Shown here piece after piece: positions 47,143-55,732 of a stretch of 63,182 nt of DNA. Positions within the stretch are counted from its first letter, which is position 1, and each line of letters starts with the position of its first letter. The stretch lies in the NCBI RefSeq assembly GCF_002979515.1, contig NZ_PCPA01000019.1, forward strand, positions 1 through 63,182, written 5' to 3'. The position numbers were made by a program, and so were the translations under genes. The notes under the pieces were generated by a model that was given only the letters and a program-made list of their open reading frames with translations, was not told the origin of the DNA and ran no database searches. Source of the stretch: Microbacterium sp. MYb54. Lineage in GTDB: Bacteria; Actinomycetota; Actinomycetes; Actinomycetales; Microbacteriaceae.

Positions 47143-49262
47143 CCGCAATCGCACCCATCGCTCGCACCGCTGAGGGGGCACGCCGCCGCATCCGCCGTGT
47201 GTGGAAGTGGATCCGCCGCCACCCGCTGCGCACTGTGGCGATCCTCGTCGGCATCTGGACTCTCGCCTCGATCCTCGGCGGCAACGTGATCCTCGCGTAC
47301 GCGGCCGACGGCGACGCCGGCGCTACCCTGCCGTTCCTCGCACCGATCGATGCGAAAGACAGCGCGGGGATCTCGCTCTCCCAGTACGTGTCGCTGCCGA
47401 TGGATCGTGGCGGAGTCTTCGACCCGATCAAGGCGTTCCTGGCACAGACCGTCGACGCGATCTGGGTTGCGAACCTCACCGGCCTCAGCTGGGGCCTGTG
47501 GTTCATGCAGTTCATCGTCACCCTCGAATGGAACGACTGGATCGCCCCGCCGATCGAAGCGATCTTCCAGATGCTCTCCGGCCTGCTCGCGCAGATCGGA
47601 TGGATCCCCGTCGGCCTCGCCCTCGCCGCGATCATCGGCTTCGTCGCCATCATGCGCGGCCGCGTCGCAGCCGGTATGACGGACATGGCCATCTCTGTCG
47701 CCGCGAGCGTCCTCGCCGTCACCCTCCTCGCAAACCCGATCGGCCTGATCACCGGTCCCGACGGCGGCCTTCGCACCGCACAGGCATGGGGCGGATCCAT
47801 CGCCGCATCGATCTCCAGCGGCGACGCATCCTTCCTCGACAAGATGCCCTCCCCCGACACCGCACGCGAGGTCGTCTCCGAAGCACTCATCGGTCAGGTC
47901 ATGGACGCCTGGGTGCGCTACCCGGCCCAGGAGATCGTGTTCGGCCAGCTGCTCGAAGGCTCCTGCGCCACCGCGTTCAACGACGCGATGATCGCCTCGA
48001 AGCCGTTCGAAGACGGCGCCGCCGTCCGCGACGCAATCCGTCCCTGCGCCCCCGAGGCCGCGGAGTACGCCTCCAACACCAACATCGGGTTCGTCATCAC
48101 CGCCGGCATCGCTGCAGGAGGATCCAGCGCACTGAACTTCCTGTCTATCGTCCTCGGCCTGGTGCTGGTCATCGCCTCCGGCTACACGCTGTGGAGCTCC
48201 GGCAAGTGGCTGTTCTCCACCTACGCCGCAATCGCCCCCGGATTCGCCCGCCGCGCATGGTGGAGCTCAGCCCTGGGGATCCTCGCAGGCCTGTTCGGCA
48301 TCGGCGCCAGCATCGTCCTGGTCTCCGGCTTCCTGTCCATCGCCACCAGCACGATGATGGCGCTCGCAGAATCCACACCGCTGTCTACGCTCGCGCAGAT
48401 GATCGTCATCAACACGATCGTGTTCGTGATGGCGATCGCGCTCATCTGGAATTTCTTCAAGGCCAAGAAGGCTGGAGAGAAGCTCTCCGAACGGCTCGCT
48501 CGTCTCGGGCTCGGCAAGTCCGCCGACCGCGCCCACCCCATCCGGGAGCGGGCGCAGCGCATGGCCGAGAACTACGTCTCCAACCGCCTCTCCTGGAACG
48601 CCCACCAGAAGGCCTCCACCGCCGCGGCTGCAGCTGCCGGCGCAGCTGCAGCGACGGGCGGATCCCCGTCGACCGCCGCGAACGCGGCCGCCGGCGCGAC
48701 CCCGGCGCCTTCCCCTTCGTCGCAGCCGGCACTCACGAGCGTCCCGACTGGGGCCGCACCCGCGAAGCCGATGGTCGAACTCACGCAGACCGATGTGAAG
48801 AAGGCGGGCGGGGTGAAAGCAGCAGCATCGAAGCTGCTCACCACCGGGGCGTCTGTCGCCCTTGCCGCGGCGACCGGCGGCACCAGCGCCGCAGTGCTCA
48901 CCCTGACCAAAGAGGGCGGCAAGTACGTCCTGCAGCGTGGTGTCGAGCAGGTCACCGCTCGCGGCGACAAAGACGCCGGCGACCAGGACGACAAGTCGAC
49001 ACGGTCTTCCTTCGCCGCGTACGGGCGGCAGATCGTGGTCGACGCTGCAGGATCCAGCCGGATCGCTCCTCGAGAAGCACCCTCGCGCACCAGCACGTAT
49101 CAGCCGAAGGTCTCCACCACGGCAACCACCGGCGCCGCGACAACCACCAAGGCAGCCACCACCACCGCAGCCACCACGGCAGCCGCGTCGTCTTCCTCGA
49201 GCGCTCTCCGCGCCCGACTCGCCGCGGCGGCCGCATCCGCATCCACGGGAGGCGTCAAATGA
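47139..49262 (+). CDS. Polytopic T4SS membrane protein (VirB6/TcpH-like, 707 aa)
   Basis: A basic N-terminus and a first helix (TVAILVGIWTLASILGGNVILAYA) are followed by about seven further hydrophobic helices to about residue 445. A long cytoplasmic tail then ends in Ala/Thr-rich low complexity with coiled-coil-like stretches. It should form the membrane pore of the channel. It overlaps both neighbours by ATGA junctions. Confidence 0.82.
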   Translation: MTAIAPIARTAEGARRRIRRVWKWIRRHPLRTVAILVGIWTLASILGGNVILAYAADGDAGATLPFLAPIDAKDSAGISLSQYVSLPMDRGGVFDPIKAFLAQTVDAIWVANLTGLSWGLWFMQFIVTLEWNDWIAPPIEAIFQMLSGLLAQIGWIPVGLALAAIIGFVAIMRGRVAAGMTDMAISVAASVLAVTLLANPIGLITGPDGGLRTAQAWGGSIAASISSGDASFLDKMPSPDTAREVVSEALIGQVMDAWVRYPAQEIVFGQLLEGSCATAFNDAMIASKPFEDGAAVRDAIRPCAPEAAEYASNTNIGFVITAGIAAGGSSALNFLSIVLGLVLVIASGYTLWSSGKWLFSTYAAIAPGFARRAWWSSALGILAGLFGIGASIVLVSGFLSIATSTMMALAESTPLSTLAQMIVINTIVFVMAIALIWNFFKAKKAGEKLSERLARLGLGKSADRAHPIRERAQRMAENYVSNRLSWNAHQKASTAAAAAAGAAAATGGSPSTAANAAAGATPAPSPSSQPALTSVPTGAAPAKPMVELTQTDVKKAGGVKAAASKLLTTGASVALAAATGGTSAAVLTLTKEGGKYVLQRGVEQVTARGDKDAGDQDDKSTRSSFAAYGRQIVVDAAGSSRIAPREAPSRTSTYQPKVSTTATTGAATTTKAATTTAATTAAASSSSSALRARLAAAAASASTGGVK

Positions 49263-50377
49263 AGAAGTCCGCAGGTGTGATCGCGGGGATTGCTGCCATC
49301 GCAGTGATCCCCGCCGCGGCGCTCGTGCTCTGGCTCATCATGGGCATGACGGTGATCTTCGGCGCCAACGCCGCCGGCTGCTTCCCGAGCGAGGAGAACA
49401 CCGCCCAGACCGCTGCGGTCGACGTCGACGGTGTTCCTGCAGGGCCGATCGCCGGATACAAGCACGAGCAGCTCGTCAACGCCGCCCACATCGTTATCGC
49501 CGCCCAGCAGCTCGGCATCGACGGCCGCGGCCAGGTGATCGGCGTGATGACCGCGATGGGCGAGTCCAGCCTCGTCAACATCGGCTACGGCGACTGGGAG
49601 ACCAGCGGAGTGACGAACCCTGACGGGTCAGCGACGTCGTCGATCGGCCTGTTCCAGCAGCAGAAGTGGTGGGGCACGACCGCAGAGCGGATGAACCCTC
49701 AGACGTCAGCCTCGAAGTTCTTCGCGTCTCTGCTCAAGGTCAACGGGTGGGAGTCGCTGCAGCCGACGATCGCCGCGCATCGCGTGCAGGGCAACGCGAA
49801 CCCGTACCACTACGCGAAGTTCTTCGACGCGGCCAGCGAGATCGTCTCCACCCTCACCGGCCTCCCGCTGACCTCGGGCTCCGATGCCGGCACCTGCGCT
49901 GTCGGTTCGACGGGCGAGTACCCGCCTGCCAACGGGACGGCGCCGGGCGCATGGGGCGGGCATCAGAACGGTCGGATCCCGGGGAACCTGCTCACCCCGA
50001 TCCCCTGGCAGCCCGAGTACAAGCTCCGCGCCGACGCCACCCAGGCTCTCATCCAGCTCAACAAGGCCTTCAAGGCCGAGTTCGGATACGACCTCACCCT
50101 CAACGACGGATACCGCGACTACCCCGGACAAGTCGAGGCGAAGCGGAAGTACGGCGACAACGCGGCCGAGCCCGGCACCAGCAACCACGGCTGGGCGATG
50201 GCGATCGACGTCGGCGATCGCGGGCACTGGGCCATCGGGTTCAACAACCGCATCTACGACTGGCTCAAGCGCAACGGCCCCAGCTACGGGTGGGTGCATC
50301 CGCCGTGGGCCGAGCCCGGCGGTCAAGGACCGGACGAGGCATGGCACTGGGAGTACTACGGAAAGGCAAGCGCATGA
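49259..50377 (+). CDS. Bifunctional wall hydrolase: transglycosylase-like plus M15 carboxypeptidase
   Basis: The 372-aa protein has an N-terminal membrane helix (about 5-35). A lysozyme-like domain follows (ALGLxx-type start AAHIVIAAQQLGIDGRGQVIGVMTAMGESSL, with Glu near 103, then SSIGLFQQQKWWG). The C-terminal part is a VanY/M15B D,D-carboxypeptidase (about 235-370) with SNHGWAMAIDVG and DEAWHWEYYG carrying the metal ligands. It opens peptidoglycan for the channel, as TcpG/TcpI-type enzymes do. Confidence 0.88.
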   Translation: MKKSAGVIAGIAAIAVIPAAALVLWLIMGMTVIFGANAAGCFPSEENTAQTAAVDVDGVPAGPIAGYKHEQLVNAAHIVIAAQQLGIDGRGQVIGVMTAMGESSLVNIGYGDWETSGVTNPDGSATSSIGLFQQQKWWGTTAERMNPQTSASKFFASLLKVNGWESLQPTIAAHRVQGNANPYHYAKFFDAASEIVSTLTGLPLTSGSDAGTCAVGSTGEYPPANGTAPGAWGGHQNGRIPGNLLTPIPWQPEYKLRADATQALIQLNKAFKAEFGYDLTLNDGYRDYPGQVEAKRKYGDNAAEPGTSNHGWAMAIDVGDRGHWAIGFNNRIYDWLKRNGPSYGWVHPPWAEPGGQGPDEAWHWEYYGKASA

Positions 50378-50889
50378 GAATCCACCTGATCACCGCGACA
50401 GCAGCCGTCGCCGGCGTCCTTCTCCTCGCCGGATGCAGCGCCCCCGACGTCGACGAGCCCGACCCCACACCCACCGCGGTGCAGGCACCGGAGCGGCCGG
50501 AAGGGTTTCCCATCTTGGGAGAACCTGCGGGAGACGACAAGGCGGACTTCCAGAGCCAGCAGGCGGCCGTGCAGGCCGCTGAGGCCGCCATGACCGCGTT
50601 CGTGACGCACGACCGCGACTACGAAGCCTGGTGGGCCGAGCTGTCCCCGCTGCTGACCGTGGAGGCGCAAGAGGCGTGGGCCTACACCGATCCCCGCATG
50701 ATCACCGTCACCCAGCTGACCGGCCCCGCCACCATCGTCGACGCGCCCAGCTCCACGCTCGTCGTCGTCGACGTTCCCACCGACGTCGGGAACTGGCGAC
50801 TGGAGCTCGTGCGCGCGGTCGAAGTCGGCGCCACCAGCAAGGGCGAGTGGAAGGCCTTCACCCTGATGCCCCCGGAGACCACCGAATAG
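50374..50889 (+). CDS. Conjugation-operon lipoprotein (171 aa)
   Basis: A signal peptide with lipobox LAGC (Cys near residue 22) and a Pro-rich linker lead into an NTF2-like domain (EAAMTAFVTHDRDYEAWWAELSPLLTVEAQEAW). It resembles a second, lipid-anchored TcpC-type domain outside the membrane. It is the last gene of the first conjugation transcript and is followed by a new 42-nt element. Confidence 0.78.
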   Translation: MRIHLITATAAVAGVLLLAGCSAPDVDEPDPTPTAVQAPERPEGFPILGEPAGDDKADFQSQQAAVQAAEAAMTAFVTHDRDYEAWWAELSPLLTVEAQEAWAYTDPRMITVTQLTGPATIVDAPSSTLVVVDVPTDVGNWRLELVRAVEVGATSKGEWKAFTLMPPETTE

Positions 50890-50892
50890 CAA

Positions 50893-50934
50893 TTTGTCGA
50901 CTTCGGTCGACCGCACCCACCCCTTCTAAGTGAG
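50893..50934 (+). promoter_or_regulatory. 42-nt plasmid-wide element, copy 7 (rightward)
   Basis: TTTGTCGACTTC, a spacer, then CACCCCTTCTAAGTGAG, starting 3 nt after the lipoprotein stop. It ends 22 nt before the GTG at 50957 and gives the coupling-ATPase genes their own promoter. Confidence 0.78.
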
Positions 50935-50956
50935 AGCCCAATTCGAGGAGGACACC

Positions 50957-51229
50957 GTGAAAGAGAACGACACCGACACCCTGATCTACATCCTGGCCGG
51001 GATGATCTTCGTCCCCCCGCTGCTGGCGAAGTTCGTCCCCGGGGTGAGGGATGCGCTCGTGAACTGGCACATCCTCGTCACCGACAACGTGCTGATCCCC
51101 CTCCACGACGGTGTCGGCCTGGATCTGCCCCGAGTGCTCATCGTGCTCTGCGCTATCGGAGCGATCGTGTCTGTCATCGTGCTCCTCCTCCGCAGCCGCG
51201 CTGCCCGCAAGGAAAAGGCCCAGAAATGA
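50957..51229 (+). CDS. Two-helix membrane protein next to the coupling ATPase (90 aa)
   Basis: There are two hydrophobic helices (LIYILAGMIFVPPLLAKFV and LIVLCAIGAIVSVIVLLL) and a basic tail. GTG 50957 is chosen for GAGGAGG 6 nt upstream. It overlaps the FtsK-like gene (ATGA) and is probably a small partner that anchors the ATPase. Confidence 0.72.
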   Translation: MKENDTDTLIYILAGMIFVPPLLAKFVPGVRDALVNWHILVTDNVLIPLHDGVGLDLPRVLIVLCAIGAIVSVIVLLLRSRAARKEKAQK

Positions 51230-53382
51230 GCCGCGTGGTCATCCCCGGTTCGACGCTTCCCCCGCGCTCGAAGCCGACTGTTGCCATCGCGATCGTGTTC
51301 TTCTCCACCGTCGCGATCAGCATGCTGAACTACGTCACCTCCAACATCGTGGGCGCCGTGCTCATCGGGATCCTCGGAGCCCTCGTGATCGTCGGCACCA
51401 TCGTGCTCTACCTGCGCAACCGCGAACGCCACGATGACGCCGATCTGTTCCTTCACCGGGTTCACGGGATCCTCGGCTGGCCAGACCCCCACCGCGGCCA
51501 AGTCGTGCCCTCCAAGTACCGCGGCAGCTGGGTCGGGAAGCCCACCCAGCTCAAGGTCGTCTACAACCCCCTCGCCGACGAAGAAGTGCCCGAGATGCTC
51601 GCTGAGATCCGGCGCCTCGCCAAGCGACAGTTCGGCACCACGTTCAAGATCGTCAAGCACAAGAAGAGCACGGTGATCATGGTCGCCTCGGGCACCTCTG
51701 CCGTCGAGCGCGACCGCGACGAGAAGATCGAACGCTCCAAGCTCATCGTCTCCAAGACCTTCGGCAGTAGCGCCAAAACCACGGTCGACACCGAAGCTGT
51801 GACCCGTCAGGTCGACGGCAAAACGATCACGTCGACGAAGGTCACCCGCATCAGCGTCAAGTACGAGGTCGCTCCGAAGCTTTCCCGCAGCGGCGTCCGC
51901 GCCTCCGTCGAGTCGCAGATCTCCGGCGTGCTCGAGGGACGCTGGAGGGCGTTCTGGGATCTCCCCAACGACACGTTCTGGATGGAACCCCGCCCCGAGC
52001 TGCCGAACGTTATCCCCAACCCGTTCGTCGCCCCCGAGATCGTCGACCCTCTCGCCACCTACGACGATCTCGCTGTGCCCGTCGGCATGGATGAAGACGG
52101 CAACACGATCAGCTGGCGGCCCAAGCAAGACCCCCACTTCCTCACCACCGGCAAGACCGGAAAGGGTAAGACCGTCTGCGAGCTCGGCGTCATCGGATTC
52201 CTCGCCGGCCACGGCTGGGAGATCTGGGGCATCGACGGAAAACGCTTCGAGATGCTCGGCCTGCGCACCTGGCCCAACGTCAAGCTCATCGCCGGTCGGA
52301 TCGACCACCAGGCGCGCGTCGCCCACGAGGTCTACGAAGAGATGCAGCGCCGCATGGCCGCCTACGAGGCCGGATCCATCCGCCTCGAGGAGTTCGTCCC
52401 GATCCTGTTCGTCATCGACGAGTTCAAGACGTTCCGCAACGCGCTGCTCCGCTGGTACCGCATGGTCAAGCCCAAGGGCGCGAGCACTCAACCGCCCGTC
52501 CTCGATGAGATCAGCGACATCGCCTCCCTCGGCCGCAAGATGCGCATCCACATCATGAACGGCCTCCAGCGCCCCGATGCCGACTTCCTCACCGGTGACC
52601 AGCGCGACAACTACACCTTCCGCGTCAGCTGGGGCCGCATCTCCGCCGACGCCGCGAAGATGATGTGGAACAGCTACACGACCGGCACCACGATCCCCAC
52701 CACCGCCAAGGGACGCGGGATCGCGTACAACAAGCAGGGCCAGGCCGTCGAAGTCCAAGGTTTCTGGACGCCCGACCCGTACCAGACAGATGCTGAGCAC
52801 CCCGAACGGTGGGTGTTCCCCGGTGACCTGACGATCGTCGAGAACATGCGCCCCAAGAAGCGCATCCACGACCTGGTGAAGATCGTCGATCTCGAAGACG
52901 ACATCATCGGCGTCGACGAAAAGGGCAAGCCCATCTACGCCGACTACGGCCACCACATGGACACCGCCCTCATCAACGCTGGCGACCCCGAGCTCATCGA
53001 ACGCGAACGCAAGATCCTCGGCGACGCGGAAGGTGACGCACGCCGCGAGAAGCTGGCCGCCAAGGTCGCCCTCCTCGAGCGCATCCAGATCGAGGAAGAA
53101 GAGCAGGAGATCTCCGACGAAACCGAGATGTTCAGCGGCTACTCCCCCGCCATCGACCAGTTCCCCGAAGAGCTGCTCATCGACGGCGACCTGCGCGCCG
53201 AAGGCATCCTGATCCTCGTCGACGAAGACTCCGACACCTGGGGCCTGGTCGAGTTCGCCGAAGAGGACGAAGAGGACATCACCTTCTCCTACCGCGACTT
53301 CGCCACAGGAGACCCCGGCTCCAAGACCATCCCCACCGGCAACACCCTCATCACGCGCTCCCCAGTCGCAGGCGAGGACTGA
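51226..53382 (+). CDS. FtsK/SpoIIIE-like conjugation coupling ATPase (TcpA-like)
   Basis: The 718-aa protein has two N-terminal membrane helices (about 20-65) and a basic/acidic region to 280. Walker A TGKTGKGKT lies near residues 307-316, Walker B FVIDEF near 397, and a later NGLQRPDADFLTGDQRDN motif is typical of FtsK-like motors. An acidic C-terminal domain of about 150 residues is unusual and may bind partners. It would deliver DNA to the channel. Confidence 0.9.
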   Translation: MSRVVIPGSTLPPRSKPTVAIAIVFFSTVAISMLNYVTSNIVGAVLIGILGALVIVGTIVLYLRNRERHDDADLFLHRVHGILGWPDPHRGQVVPSKYRGSWVGKPTQLKVVYNPLADEEVPEMLAEIRRLAKRQFGTTFKIVKHKKSTVIMVASGTSAVERDRDEKIERSKLIVSKTFGSSAKTTVDTEAVTRQVDGKTITSTKVTRISVKYEVAPKLSRSGVRASVESQISGVLEGRWRAFWDLPNDTFWMEPRPELPNVIPNPFVAPEIVDPLATYDDLAVPVGMDEDGNTISWRPKQDPHFLTTGKTGKGKTVCELGVIGFLAGHGWEIWGIDGKRFEMLGLRTWPNVKLIAGRIDHQARVAHEVYEEMQRRMAAYEAGSIRLEEFVPILFVIDEFKTFRNALLRWYRMVKPKGASTQPPVLDEISDIASLGRKMRIHIMNGLQRPDADFLTGDQRDNYTFRVSWGRISADAAKMMWNSYTTGTTIPTTAKGRGIAYNKQGQAVEVQGFWTPDPYQTDAEHPERWVFPGDLTIVENMRPKKRIHDLVKIVDLEDDIIGVDEKGKPIYADYGHHMDTALINAGDPELIERERKILGDAEGDARREKLAAKVALLERIQIEEEEQEISDETEMFSGYSPAIDQFPEELLIDGDLRAEGILILVDEDSDTWGLVEFAEEDEEDITFSYRDFATGDPGSKTIPTGNTLITRSPVAGED

Positions 53383-53432
53383 GACGTGGCCCGGCCCCGC
53401 GACCGCGACACGCGGACAACCCTCTTCCATGA

Positions 53433-53446
53433 ATATGTACACATAT
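53433..53446. promoter_or_regulatory. Palindrome over the ribbon-helix-helix gene promoter
   Basis: ATATGT-AC-ACATAT is a perfect 6-bp-arm palindrome that overlaps a TATGGT -10 candidate (53444-53449), 16 nt before the ATG at 53462. It is a likely autoregulatory operator. Confidence 0.6.
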
Positions 53447-53461
53447 GGTTAAGTGGCCCGC

Positions 53462-53692
53462 ATGGCCCGCATTCAACGTCGACGAGGATCTTTGATCGAT
53501 CCCGTCATTCCTGGCTGGCGCATCGAGCGTCAGAACAAGGAGCGCGCCGAGGCTATCGCCTCCAGAGCCGGCGTGTCCACGTCCGAGCTCATCGAGCAGC
53601 TCCTGGAGCATGTCGAGCTGACCGACCAGGGCATCCCCACCTGGATGCCCCCACGGGACCGCGACGGGGAGTTGCCTATCGACACCGCTTAA
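53462..53692 (+). CDS. Ribbon-helix-helix protein (76 aa)
   Basis: An Arg-rich N-terminus is followed by an RHH-like core (GWRIERQNKERAEAIASRAGVSTSELIEQLLEHVELTDQG). No ribosome-binding site is visible. The ATG lies about 13 nt after the -10 candidate, so the leader is very short; GTG 53453 is an alternative. It sits between the coupling ATPase and the replication region and might be an accessory transfer or copy-control protein. Confidence 0.7.
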   Translation: MARIQRRRGSLIDPVIPGWRIERQNKERAEAIASRAGVSTSELIEQLLEHVELTDQGIPTWMPPRDRDGELPIDTA

Positions 53693-53699
53693 CGCAAGA

Positions 53700-53723
53700 G
53701 GCCCCCTGCCGAAGCAGAGGGCC
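53700..53723. terminator. Terminator after the ribbon-helix-helix gene
   Basis: GGCCCCCTGC and GCAGAGGGCC pair with one mismatch around a CGAA tetraloop. Confidence 0.75.
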
Positions 53724-53788
53724 CATTCGCATGAGGTTCAGATCTCAGGAGTTCGCAGCTACTGATCTGAATTTTGTAGGAATCCGAC

Positions 53789-55513
53789 TTGGCGGTCGGC
53801 TTCCTGGCTTCGCACCGGGAGTCACCCGGGGCTTTTTCGTACCCACTAGTAGGACTAGGTGGTGAACCCATCGTAGCTCAGTCATGCCCTGAAACACAGT
53901 CATTCGAGCCTGTTTCTGCTGTCAATTTGCAAGAAAATTGCAAGCAGATTTCGCCGCTCGACACTGCTGAATCAGGCTTTCAAAACCCTCGTACGCCTCA
54001 CGGCGACTCCCACCACGGCGACGCTCTTTCTGATGCCCCGACGCCTCCCACAACCGCTCGCGCTCGCCGAAGCGTCACGGGCGGATGCACCTCGTGGTCG
54101 CTTCCGGTTGAGGATGGCGCCTACGCGTCTGTGCCCGCGTGGCGGTCTCGGTCGGCGTGGGTGAGCTGGGTCGTCGAAGAACTCGCCTCTCCTCGAGGTG
54201 TGGAGCTGTGCCGGGGAAAGATCAAGGCGGACACGGTCATCATGGTGGCTCGCGACGATGCGTCGACGGCAGATTCCACCTCTGGCCGTGGCGTCGCGAC
54301 GTCGAGGGAGACGGTCGCGAAGCGGCTCGGGATGTCTGGCCGGCACGTCGGTACCGCCAGGGGGATCCTCGAGGCCCTCGGAGCGTCCGTGACGATCGTG
54401 CGCGGCCGCCACCTCTCCCCCCAGGAACGTTCCCTGGCACGTAAGGCCCACGGCAGCTATCAGGAGGCCGCGGGATCCGTCCGAGCACTCACCATGCCCG
54501 CCCTCACCCCCGAAGCCCACACGGACGATCCTCGTGGCGCTGAGCCGGTCTCCGAAGCCGTGCCTGTGGATACTTTCCACCTACCCCGCAGGGGTTCGGT
54601 TAACAAGACCCCCCCTGTCAAAAAGTACTCACCAACACGCGCTGAAGCGCGCGAGAAGGCCGCTGCGCGGCCGAAGCTGAAGAGGAAGTCACAACCACGG
54701 GCCCAGAGAGCACCTCGCGATCTCGAAACACAACGGTTCGTGTGGGCTATCGCCCAGCGATTCCTGCTCTCAGACGGCTCCGGACCCCGCCCAGGCGCCC
54801 CGCTGCGCCCTGGAGTTCTCCGCGGCGGCCGCCACATCGGCAACCTTGCCCGGATCCTCGAACGCAACCGCATCACACCGCGCCGATACACGCCCCAGAG
54901 CCTGGCCGACACGCTCCAGCGCCTCATCGAGGCCGGAAAGCTCCGCTCCCCCCGCTACGAAGAGCTGCGGGATCCTCTCGCGCACTTCGCATGGACCCTT
55001 CGACGCCTAAACGAACTCACCGAGGGTGAGACCACGCTTGAGCGCATCCGCCGCGAGGATCTCGAACGAGCTGAGAAGCGCCGCCAGGTCGGCCTGCAGG
55101 AGCTTCCGACCCCGGAGGAGCAGGCGGCAGCGCACGAAGCCGCACAGGCGTTCTTCGCCTCCACCCGGCGGCTACGGAAGCCGATCGCTCGGGAGCGCCG
55201 TATCGACGTCGTCGAGCTCGTCACCGCCGTCCTCGGCCGAGGCATCCGCCTGTACGACGCTCCCGCAGCCACCCAAGAGCTCGTCGGAGACCTCACGACA
55301 ATGCACAAGCAGCTCACTGCGGACGGCTGGCAGCTGACAACCGGCGAAGCTGCCCTCACCTGGACGCGGGAGAGCGAACAGGTCGTCGAGGTCACACTCA
55401 GCCGAGCACTCCCCCACACCGTCACGGCCGTCACCTCTCAGCTCGACCAGGGCACTCCCCTCGCTGCCGTCGTGGATCTCATCCACGAACGCTACGCGAC
55501 ACGCGACAACTAA
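53789..55513 (+). CDS. Probable plasmid replication initiator (start uncertain)
   Basis: The 574-aa reading begins at TTG 53789, but its first 90 residues look non-coding and contain the AT-rich dyad copy B; TTG 53927 or GTG 54131 may be the true start. The body has a winged-helix part (KADTVIMVARDDASTAD, then SRETVAKRLGMSGRHVGTARGILEALGASVTIVRGRHL). A basic linker follows, then a helical C-terminal domain (FVWAIAQRFLL, GGRHIGNLARILERNRI, RYTPQSLADTLQRLIEAGKL). The fold and the position before parA argue for a Rep protein; a large regulator is the alternative. Confidence 0.6.
   Translation: MAVGFLASHRESPGAFSYPLVGLGGEPIVAQSCPETQSFEPVSAVNLQENCKQISPLDTAESGFQNPRTPHGDSHHGDALSDAPTPPTTARARRSVTGGCTSWSLPVEDGAYASVPAWRSRSAWVSWVVEELASPRGVELCRGKIKADTVIMVARDDASTADSTSGRGVATSRETVAKRLGMSGRHVGTARGILEALGASVTIVRGRHLSPQERSLARKAHGSYQEAAGSVRALTMPALTPEAHTDDPRGAEPVSEAVPVDTFHLPRRGSVNKTPPVKKYSPTRAEAREKAAARPKLKRKSQPRAQRAPRDLETQRFVWAIAQRFLLSDGSGPRPGAPLRPGVLRGGRHIGNLARILERNRITPRRYTPQSLADTLQRLIEAGKLRSPRYEELRDPLAHFAWTLRRLNELTEGETTLERIRREDLERAEKRRQVGLQELPTPEEQAAAHEAAQAFFASTRRLRKPIARERRIDVVELVTAVLGRGIRLYDAPAATQELVGDLTTMHKQLTADGWQLTTGEAALTWTRESEQVVEVTLSRALPHTVTAVTSQLDQGTPLAAVVDLIHERYATRDN
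53928..53946. repeat. Dispersed 19-bp dyad, copy B
   Basis: TGCAAG-AAAATTG-CAAGCA followed by GATTTCG, matching copy C (58259-58277) in both arms and in the 7 nt after. It lies in or just before the start of the putative rep gene. Confidence 0.6.
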
Positions 55514-55732
55514 CGCTGGACATCCAACTGCACTTACCGCCATACTTAAGGCCATAAAGACGGCGTTACGTCACGAAGGAAAGCTAGCCATAATTCACGA
55601 AGGGGATACGGCTGGACGTACCGCCACTTGAACCGCTCTAAATGAAGCGGGAAACATAGCGTGTCGAACCGCAGGACTTCGCGCTAGCACTCATACGTTG
55701 AAACAAGCAGGAACTACTGAAGGAGATAACCG
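55514..55732 (+). promoter_or_regulatory. parA upstream region, candidate centromere/promoter
   Basis: This 219-nt gap has CCATAA repeated at 55551 and 55589, CACGAAGG repeated (55575 and 55597), and a small inverted repeat CCGCT-CTAAATGA-AGCGG (55633-55650). Partition operons usually carry their centromere and autoregulatory site here. No ORF is convincing. Confidence 0.45.

Noticed and set aside
47201..50377. A 1058-codon frame that appears to join the membrane protein and the wall hydrolase
   Set aside because: Its first two thirds are Arg/His/Pro-rich shadow sequence of the 47139-49262 gene. Only the part from ATG 49259 is real.
50986..53442. An 818-codon open frame opposite the coupling ATPase
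   Set aside because: It has Asp/Gly/Val-rich low-information sequence and no motifs. The plus strand has Walker A and B motifs and good ribosome-binding sites.
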